This document shows positions 1 to 5,576 of a stretch of 9,211 nucleotides of DNA, piece by piece. Under the pieces are notes generated by a model. The model had not been told where the DNA came from. It made no database searches and saw only the letters and a program-made list of their open reading frames with translations. The translations under genes and the position numbers were made by a program. The stretch covers positions 1 to 9,211 of the forward strand of contig CAJWHX010000111.1 in NCBI GenBank assembly GCA_913040875.1, in the 5' to 3' direction. How positions within the stretch are numbered: the stretch's first letter is position 1; every line of letters begins with the position of its first letter. Origin of the DNA: an uncultured Pseudomonadota bacterium. GTDB taxonomy: Bacteria > Myxococcota > UBA796.

Positions 1-255
1 GACGTCGAATTTGCACTCATTTATGGCAATACGTGGACCGGTATTGCATTCAGCAGCACCATTGCCATCATCGCTTGTCTAGAAACGTTGCTCTGTTTAC
101 AAGACATCGATGAGTATGAAAGGGACTTACAGGCGACCAATTTTTCTGAAGAAATGCAGTGGTTTTTTGCAATGGAGTTAATGGCGGGAATCATTTGGGT
201 CTACATTGAAGTGGTGATCATGTGTTTTAAATGGCAGATGAAAACAGATGTCTAA
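1..255 (+). CDS. C-terminal part of a Bax inhibitor-1-like multi-pass membrane protein (5' end outside window)
   Basis: Frame 1 is open from the first base to a TAA at 253-255, giving the last 84 residues of a protein that starts upstream of the window. Two hydrophobic segments are visible, roughly residues 12-33 (TGIAFSSTIAIIACLETLLC) and 57-77 (FFAMELMAGIIWVYIEVVIM), separated by an acidic stretch, with a short basic tail. From memory, the layout resembles the end of the Bax inhibitor-1-like family PF12811: a GxxGIxFS-type helix, an L-D-x-D/I-x-E-like stretch, then an E-M-x-W-(Y/F)-x-A block and an IWxYIE motif. Members of that family are seven-helix inner-membrane proteins, and the wider BI-1/TMBIM superfamily includes pH-sensitive calcium leak channels. 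The activity of this protein is not known. The gene overlaps the next one by 8 nt, so it is probably translated in the same operon. The membrane-protein call is firm; the family call is from recalled consensus only. Confidence 0.6.
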   Translation, partial: DVEFALIYGNTWTGIAFSSTIAIIACLETLLCLQDIDEYERDLQATNFSEEMQWFFAMELMAGIIWVYIEVVIMCFKWQMKTDV

Positions 256-1666
256 AGATCCAAGCAAGTTCACTGCCGATACAAGTCAACCTTGGTTGAC
301 GGGTACTTTTAGAGGCGAGTATATCGGGATTGCCAAAAGTGGCTCCATTAGGAACACACAAATATTTGATCTCCAGATTGTACGCGGCACCATCACTGGA
401 TTGTCTACCCACGCTGAACAACCGATCATCAACAGTAATCAGAAACCGTTGAGTCTAAGCTCAGTCTCTCAAATCTATACACATGCAGCAGAACTCACCT
501 TTGGTGACCAACCCACAGACGGCGATACCACTTGGAAGGTCTATGAAAAACTCTTTCAAGTTCAAGTATACAATCAGGAGTTTCACTCCAAACATTACAA
601 CAAAATTGACAACACCGTTCATGGATTCGTTACAGGTACCGTCGTTCTCAATCTCTATCCACCAAGGCATGCCCCGCCAACACCTAAAAATAGCTCGATT
701 GGCAGCTTCAAAACAAATGGTGGTTTTTTTGGTGTTCCTGTTTCAATGAGACGTTTGGTTCTAGCATCTATGCTCACCCTCAACAATATTAATTTGGACG
801 TGTTGTCGATTTTCAATTTGCACTTCTTTACGGTTTCCATTGTTGACTTACCATCCTCTGATGTTGACCTAGACACAGATAACGACGGTATCATGGATAT
901 CCGTGATAAGTGCAAGTTCAGGCCAGAAGACATCGATGGATTTGAAGATGAAGACGGATGCCCAGAGGCTGACAATGATCAAGATGGTGTTGCAGATGAT
1001 TATGACAAATGTCCAAACATCAAAGGTACACAATCTGATGGGTGTCCTTCACCTAAAGAAATCAACGAGATCACTGAAAATATAGACATTGACAATGATG
1101 GAATTCCCAATGCATTGGATCAGTGTCCTGAGGAAGCGGAAACGTTCAACAATTACAATGATTATGATGGGTGTCCCGATAAGATTCCAGAAGCACTACA
1201 AAATCTCATTGGCATTCAAAAGGCCATTCAATTTGAAACCAATACCGCAGACCTAAAACCTGAAGCCATCCCAGAATTAAAAGAGATTACAGAGTTATTG
1301 CTTGAATACCCCACCACACAAATCATCGTGGAAGGACACACAGATAGAAAGGGAACAACCCAACACAATCAACGTCTATCGAACAAACGAGCAGAGGCAG
1401 TTCGAAGTTGGATTGTTGATCAGGGAGTTGGGAAAAGTCGTGTTCTCACCAAAGGGTACGGTTTCCGTGAACCCATCGCAAGCAACGAAACCGAACAGGG
1501 ACGTGCCAGAAATAGACGTGTAGAAATCAACTGTCATCAGTGTGAAATCCCTGAAGAATCACCCCCTTCGACAGATGATACATCATATCCTGCTACAGGA
1601 CCGGACAAAAAAGAATCTTTGGAGCTGACACCATCACAAGATTCAAATCAGATGGGAGAAGAATGA
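248..1666 (+). CDS. OmpA-family protein with thrombospondin type 3 repeats, no signal peptide
   Basis: This 472-aa protein has three parts. Residues 1-200 form a beta-rich domain I do not recognise. Residues 205-310 carry thrombospondin type 3 calcium-binding repeats: three full D-x-D-x-D-G loops ending in Cys (near 207-222, 242-255 and 280-293) and two shorter D-G-C units (near 228-238 and 304-309). Residues about 322-430 are an OmpA C-terminal peptidoglycan-binding domain with VEGHTDRKG (362-369), LSNKRAEAV (377-385), GYGFREPIASN (403-413) and GRARNRRVEI (418-427). The Asp and Arg that in the family grip diaminopimelate are present. A CxxC (429-432) follows, then an acidic, Pro/Ser-rich tail. 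An in-frame TGA at 239-241 lies just upstream of the ATG at 248 with no start between, so no signal peptide can be added, and the first 30 residues contain none. That is odd for a domain set that normally acts in the periplasm. No clear Shine-Dalgarno precedes the ATG, so translation may depend on coupling to the upstream gene. Confidence 0.9.
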   Translation: MSKDPSKFTADTSQPWLTGTFRGEYIGIAKSGSIRNTQIFDLQIVRGTITGLSTHAEQPIINSNQKPLSLSSVSQIYTHAAELTFGDQPTDGDTTWKVYEKLFQVQVYNQEFHSKHYNKIDNTVHGFVTGTVVLNLYPPRHAPPTPKNSSIGSFKTNGGFFGVPVSMRRLVLASMLTLNNINLDVLSIFNLHFFTVSIVDLPSSDVDLDTDNDGIMDIRDKCKFRPEDIDGFEDEDGCPEADNDQDGVADDYDKCPNIKGTQSDGCPSPKEINEITENIDIDNDGIPNALDQCPEEAETFNNYNDYDGCPDKIPEALQNLIGIQKAIQFETNTADLKPEAIPELKEITELLLEYPTTQIIVEGHTDRKGTTQHNQRLSNKRAEAVRSWIVDQGVGKSRVLTKGYGFREPIASNETEQGRARNRRVEINCHQCEIPEESPPSTDDTSYPATGPDKKESLELTPSQDSNQMGEE

Positions 1667-2301
1667 CCAAAGAAGATATCTACAAAGGTGTAGACCCTCA
1701 GGTTACAGATTCGGCGAATTCGCTTCCTATTAAGACGGATCCCGATTTAAATGCCCCATCAAACACTCCCCCCGATATAATCATTGAACCGATGCCAACT
1801 TTGAGAGAGCAGTTGCAAAAGGTGGTAGCAGACTCACTCGTATGGATTCACAAATGGAAAGGGACACTCCAACAAACCATTACAATCAACGTCCAATATA
1901 GTCCCGTTCGATTCACAAGCAGTCTAACACCAGTTCAAATCTCATTTTCAGGGTGGGGATTTTGCATATACAACGGCAAAATCAAACACTTCCACAATTG
2001 TGATGTAGTCCTCAAAATTCCTGTCAATAAGCAAACACCCATCATCATTTTCGGATGGGGAAGTCTGTTTAAACATTCCTTGTTCATTGATTCATCTCTC
2101 CAAACGATTCCTAATTTTTCCGTGCGATCAGATGCTCACTATGCTCTTTCCAACTTGCCAACAGTCAAACTCAAGAGTCTCGACCTGACTATAAGACGCC
2201 CCTCCAAAACAATCAGTGTGCCTCCTTCACCTATTTTTAGGGTCAACAAAGACGTTATGGCAGAGGTTCATAGAGAACTAGAAAAATCGGAGGATAGGTG
2301 A
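1663..2301 (+). CDS. Protein of unknown function, beta-rich, operon partner of the OmpA/TSP3 protein
   Basis: This 212-aa product matches no family I recognise. Residues 1-45 are Pro/Asp/Asn-rich and probably disordered, 46-70 are likely one amphipathic helix (REQLQKVVADSLVWIHKWKG), and 71-180 alternate polar and hydrophobic residues like a beta-sandwich, with aromatic-glycine patches SFSGWGFCIYNGK (94-106) and IIIFGWGSLF (127-136). The end is charged and helical. No signal peptide or clear membrane helix is visible. The start is ATG 1663, preceded by GGGAG at 1654-1658, and it overlaps the upstream stop as ATGA. The stretch after SFSG loosely resembles the TFRGEYIGIAKSG region of the upstream protein, so a shared fold is possible but not shown. 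Position between an OmpA protein and DUF4407 membrane proteins suggests a cytoplasmic or membrane-associated accessory subunit; that is inference from context only. Confidence 0.8.
   Translation: MTKEDIYKGVDPQVTDSANSLPIKTDPDLNAPSNTPPDIIIEPMPTLREQLQKVVADSLVWIHKWKGTLQQTITINVQYSPVRFTSSLTPVQISFSGWGFCIYNGKIKHFHNCDVVLKIPVNKQTPIIIFGWGSLFKHSLFIDSSLQTIPNFSVRSDAHYALSNLPTVKLKSLDLTIRRPSKTISVPPSPIFRVNKDVMAEVHRELEKSEDR
2289..2293 (+). promoter_or_regulatory. Shine-Dalgarno supporting a GTG start
   Basis: GGAGG lies 4 nt upstream of GTG 2298, inside the 3' end of the preceding gene. It supports the non-ATG start that overlaps the upstream TGA. The next downstream ATG candidates (near 2384 and 2414) would remove the conserved N-terminal DUF4407 block. 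Confidence 0.6.
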
Positions 2302-3323
2302 ATCAATACCCTTCGCCATCTAGAAAAAGAGCCCGATGGTACGATCGATTGGCTTGGTACTGTTGCAAGGTTGACTTTGCTCACATGGAACAGTCACCCA
2401 ACGCAGATCGAATTATGTACCAAGGGTTGGGGTGGAGCAGTCTAGCAAGTGCCATCATTGCCTCTATATCCAGTGGATATGGACTATTCTTGATCACAGA
2501 ACAACGAATGCTAGCACCATTAGGGATAGTCGTCGGACTTCTGATGATTTGGCTATTCCGATACTCCATAGCTCGAAAAGGAATCGGAGACGGGACTGCT
2601 GCGATCACACTTACAGAACTCTTGACTGCCATACCACAGTTGGGAATCATTCTATTTCTGGGAAGTCTACTTTCTCTTCCGATGGAATACGTGGTGTTAA
2701 AAAGTGAGGTTGACGTTGAAATATATACCCAACTTTCCAAACAGAAAGATACAATTAGAACAGAAACGCGAGAAGAGTTTACTGAAGAACAACAATCGAT
2801 CCGACGCTCCATCACCAAATTGGAAGCGGATATTATACGACAGCAAACCAAACACGATCAGCTACTCTACGAACTATCCAAAATGAAAGAAGGCGTAGAG
2901 AATACTCCAAAACACTTGCAGACTCGCATATCAGCAGATGGCCCCTCATGGTATGATCAGATTGAGATTATAGATCGATTGGAAGAGCAAGTATCCATTT
3001 CAGAAGCACAAACTAAGAATGGCATTCAACGAATCCAGTACAAGATTAAAAGGGAAGAATCAAAGCAACGGGACCTCACAGCCAAAATTAATTCGCTCGT
3101 AGAATCTAAAATTTCTACATTGTCTGAACAACATGGATTTATAAATTCGTTACCCTATTTACGTCAAGTTGGTGGCCCTATTCGATTGTTTATCAAAGGA
3201 CTACTATGTTCCATTTTGCTGAGTCCATTTATTTTCATGATGATGCTGGCCAAAAACACCTATTGGATATTCAAGACACAACCTCACTCTAACGAACCAG
3301 ATATCAAAGGAGACTTTTTATAA
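2298..3323 (+). CDS. Divergent DUF4407-family membrane protein with coiled coil (first of three paralogues)
   Basis: This 341-aa protein has the DUF4407 layout: an N-terminal block WYDRLAWYCCKVDF ending in PNADRIMYQG, membrane segments near residues 43-66, 71-88 and 112-133, a long charged helical region (about 135-290) interrupted by a Gly/Pro hinge (ISADGPSWYDQ, 211-221), and a last membrane segment (296-317) ending in MMMLAKNTYW. It aligns by eye with the 439-aa protein downstream at each of these points. It differs in that the NxDR motif after the second helix is replaced by FRYSIA and the loop between helices 1 and 2 is nearly absent. With a cytoplasmic N-terminus, three helices would place the coiled coil in the periplasm. 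The start is GTG at 2298, overlapping the upstream stop as GTGA and supported by GGAGG at 2289-2293. The molecular role of DUF4407 proteins is not established. Confidence 0.85.
   Translation: MNQYPSPSRKRARWYDRLAWYCCKVDFAHMEQSPNADRIMYQGLGWSSLASAIIASISSGYGLFLITEQRMLAPLGIVVGLLMIWLFRYSIARKGIGDGTAAITLTELLTAIPQLGIILFLGSLLSLPMEYVVLKSEVDVEIYTQLSKQKDTIRTETREEFTEEQQSIRRSITKLEADIIRQQTKHDQLLYELSKMKEGVENTPKHLQTRISADGPSWYDQIEIIDRLEEQVSISEAQTKNGIQRIQYKIKREESKQRDLTAKINSLVESKISTLSEQHGFINSLPYLRQVGGPIRLFIKGLLCSILLSPFIFMMMLAKNTYWIFKTQPHSNEPDIKGDFL
3308..3312 (+). promoter_or_regulatory. Shine-Dalgarno for a 12-codon mini-ORF
   Basis: AGGAG (within AAAGGAG) sits 10 nt upstream of ATG 3323 and is one of the strongest ribosome-binding motifs in this operon. 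The next large gene starts at 3361, too far for this site to serve it directly, so it seems to load ribosomes onto the mini-ORF that bridges the gap. Confidence 0.45.
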
Positions 3324-3361
3324 TGTCTTCTCAAAACCACTATACCCATATGGAGTCCTAA
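3323..3361 (+). CDS. 12-codon bridging mini-ORF between two DUF4407 genes
   Basis: ATG 3323 begins a short frame encoding MSSQNHYTHMES and ending in TAA at 3359-3361. Its start overlaps the upstream stop as TAATG (3321-3325) and its stop overlaps the next start as TAATG (3359-3363), so it fills exactly the only sizeable gap in the operon. An AGGAG motif lies 10 nt upstream. It may be a translational relay that carries ribosomes from one DUF4407 gene to the next, or the remnant of an older N-terminus. The peptide shows no recognisable motif. Chance cannot be excluded for so short a frame. Confidence 0.35.
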   Translation: MSSQNHYTHMES

Positions 3362-4680
3362 TGAAAGAGAAACCACTATCAATTCACAAACCAGCAGGAT
3401 GGTTTGAGTCATTTCTCTGGATGTGTGCTGGAGCAGACCGTGACATCCTTGAACAATGTCCCGATGCCGATCGCATCAAATATCAAGGTATCGGCGGAAT
3501 TATTTTTGCGACGGGTATCCTCGCATTCATTTCTAGTTCCTATGCCTTTTGGACTGTTTTTTCGCCAAAAGATGGTTTAGCTCTAGAACCTGAAGTGTAT
3601 AACAGTGCTGCTAATGTGGCGATGACCAGCTCAATATTTGGGGGGCTAGTATGGGGACTGGTCATCTTTAACATTGACCGTTTCATTGTATCGAGCACAG
3701 GATCTGGAGATGGGACATCCAGCATCAGTGCTAGCGAGTTTTTCCAGGCCTTACCTAGAATGTTGATGGCCGGACTGATTGGTCTGTGTCTATCTACACC
3801 ACTTGAATTGCGTATTTTAAAACCAGAGATTGATACCTATCTACACCAGGAGCAACAGGAACTTCGACGAGATCTAGATGAAGAAACTGAACTGCGTTTT
3901 GCTGAAGAAGAAGAGAGAATGGATGATAAAATTATTCAACTAAAATCGGAAATCCAAAATCTCAAAGATATTCAAGAAAATCGTCGTTTAGAACTACAAG
4001 AGAAACGGAGAAATCTAGAATTGGAAGTCGAAGGAAAAACAGGGTCTGGAAAAGCGGGTCGAGGTCCTGCATACAGAGAAAAACTAGCAAACCTCAATTT
4101 AATTAGCGATGAGTTTGAAGTGTTTAAAAAAGAGAATTCCGAAGAAATCCAACTCAAAAATTCTGAGATTACGGAAACCAAGGAAAAGTTACTCGAAACT
4201 AGACAAAAAGAAAAGAATGAAAAAATTACGAATGAGCAACAAGCACATCAAATGGACGGTCTACTGGCGAGAATTAAAATTGCCCACGAACAGGGCGGAA
4301 AGATGCGCTGGGTTCTTACACTGCTTTTACTCTCCATTGAAATGGGTCCTATCTTCTTTAAGATGATGATCGCCAAGTCCACCTATGATTATCTCAAAGA
4401 ACAAAAGATGGAGGCTGCCCTAGCCTCCAAAGGACTCTATTTCGATACGAAGCCAATTACTGACGGAGAAAAGCAAGGAGGTTTGTTCGGAATATTCGGA
4501 GGCTCACTCAAAGAAAAGAGATTCATTAAAAACCTCTATTTGGAAAGACAACAGAAGGAGATGGATGAACAACTCAACCTTGAGATGGCACTAACAAGGA
4601 AGGTCCATGCTGAATATCAACGCAGAATGGAAGCGGATATTGAAGCCAACTTGGATGACTATATTAAGGACAATGTATGA
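3361..4680 (+). CDS. DUF4407-family membrane protein with long coiled coil (canonical member)
   Basis: This 439-aa protein is the clearest DUF4407 (PF14362-type) member here. Residues 14-43 hold the family's N-terminal signature (WFESFLWMCAGADRDILEQC, then DADRIKYQG). Membrane segments lie near 43-67, 89-105 and 131-150; FNIDRF (103-108) provides the NxDR-type motif after helix 2, and STPLELRIL (145-153) ends helix 3. Residues 155-312 are a strongly charged Glu/Lys/Arg/Gln coiled coil broken by a Gly-rich hinge (GKTGSGKAGRGP, 225-236). The last helix (316-336) leads into FFKMMIAKSTYDYL. Residues 345-439 form a second helical, charged tail absent from the 341-aa paralogue. A cytoplasmic N-terminus puts the coiled coil in the periplasm and the tail in the cytoplasm. 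GGAG at 3352-3355 lies 5 nt before ATG 3361. Function is unknown; a structural or sensing role at the inner membrane is inference. Confidence 0.9.
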   Translation: MKEKPLSIHKPAGWFESFLWMCAGADRDILEQCPDADRIKYQGIGGIIFATGILAFISSSYAFWTVFSPKDGLALEPEVYNSAANVAMTSSIFGGLVWGLVIFNIDRFIVSSTGSGDGTSSISASEFFQALPRMLMAGLIGLCLSTPLELRILKPEIDTYLHQEQQELRRDLDEETELRFAEEEERMDDKIIQLKSEIQNLKDIQENRRLELQEKRRNLELEVEGKTGSGKAGRGPAYREKLANLNLISDEFEVFKKENSEEIQLKNSEITETKEKLLETRQKEKNEKITNEQQAHQMDGLLARIKIAHEQGGKMRWVLTLLLLSIEMGPIFFKMMIAKSTYDYLKEQKMEAALASKGLYFDTKPITDGEKQGGLFGIFGGSLKEKRFIKNLYLERQQKEMDEQLNLEMALTRKVHAEYQRRMEADIEANLDDYIKDNV

Positions 4681-5564
4681 ATCTATGGTGGTGGGCCGGA
4701 TTTTCGAAGGACGTCCTAAAGCACGTACATTCTAGAACAAGTGTGCGTGTCTTTCTTGATCAATTGGCACAATCCTTTGTCTTCCTATGGTTGTTTATCG
4801 TGAGTGGGTCTTTTGGATTCTTTATCATCGCCACCCATAATTTTTTCATTGCATTATTTGGAAGTCTCGTATTTGGCTTTGTTCAGTGGAATGTGATTCG
4901 ATTAACCAACGCAAGCATCTACATCGCTCCCCATGAATACGATGCACATTTAAGAGCAATGGCGGAATACCAAATCAAAAAGATACAATGGGATACACTC
5001 ACCAAAGAAGAACAGAAGAAGAAACGTGCTCCCAAAGAAATTGTATTGCGCACACCGTCCTTTTTTAAGCCCACGCTATTTTTCATGACCCTCAGTATCT
5101 TGAGTGGTATGGTATGGGGTATCGGTCTCAGTACAGAATATCTGGTCGAACTTAAGGACCCCAACAAGGTTGTCATTCAAGAAATTTTAACGCGGACACA
5201 ATTGGCGACAGAAAACTCTTGGTTACAAATTGGTGGGTTTATAGGCATGCTCATCGCATGTGTCCCAAGTTTGATTCGTTGGATTAATTCCGATGTAATA
5301 AGCGACATGTACATTAATGTGGTGGCACATGACCACACACACGTGCTCAGCCTTCATAAACAACATACCGCCAGAATTCAACAACAGCTGCAGATACCTG
5401 CTTTTGCTACACAGTTTTTAGACCCTCCATTCAATCAATTACCTAAAATTATGGGATGGATTGATGCCGAACACTGTTGTCCAGTCATCGTTCCCAAATG
5501 GGAGGTAGAAGAGGAAAAGGAAACGGAAGAGGATGCAGAACACCCAATCGAAGACCCCATCTAG
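4677..5564 (+). CDS. Short DUF4407-like membrane protein lacking the coiled coil (third paralogue)
   Basis: This 295-aa protein starts at ATG 4677, overlapping the upstream stop as ATGA, with AAGGA at 4666-4670 as ribosome-binding site. Four hydrophobic segments are visible: about 31-52, 56-75, 130-152 and 183-202. The start (LWWWAGFSKDVLKHV), the end of helix 3 (GLSTEYLVELK, compare STPLELRIL in the neighbour) and the last helix align with the two upstream DUF4407 proteins, so I take it as a diverged paralogue. It has lost the long coiled coil between helices 3 and 4 (only about 30 residues remain). Instead it carries a basic helical insert of about 55 residues between helices 2 and 3 (EEQKKKRAPK near 111-120), predicted cytoplasmic. 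The tail has a His-rich stretch (AHDHTH, then H227 and H230), HCC at 266-268, and a very acidic end. A database search might not assign it to DUF4407 because of these changes. Confidence 0.8.
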   Translation: MNLWWWAGFSKDVLKHVHSRTSVRVFLDQLAQSFVFLWLFIVSGSFGFFIIATHNFFIALFGSLVFGFVQWNVIRLTNASIYIAPHEYDAHLRAMAEYQIKKIQWDTLTKEEQKKKRAPKEIVLRTPSFFKPTLFFMTLSILSGMVWGIGLSTEYLVELKDPNKVVIQEILTRTQLATENSWLQIGGFIGMLIACVPSLIRWINSDVISDMYINVVAHDHTHVLSLHKQHTARIQQQLQIPAFATQFLDPPFNQLPKIMGWIDAEHCCPVIVPKWEVEEEKETEEDAEHPIEDPI

Positions 5565-5576
5565 ATACTCCGAGAT

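Noticed and set aside
724..730. T7 run in the OmpA/TSP3 gene as a phase-variation tract
   Set aside because: Seven bases is short for slippage-driven switching and simply encodes Phe-Phe; the frame is intact.
746..900. Internal ATG at 746 giving a product that begins MRRLVLASMLTL, like a short signal peptide in front of the TSP3/OmpA part
   Set aside because: No Shine-Dalgarno precedes it, the hydrophobic core is only about 9 residues and is followed by Asn/Asp, and there is no cleavage-like site. It remains a thin possibility for an exported short form.
2381..2851. 156-aa open frame on the minus strand within the first DUF4407 gene
   Set aside because: It lies wholly inside a well-supported gene on the other strand, and its translation shows no domain or convincing membrane pattern; treated as a shadow frame.
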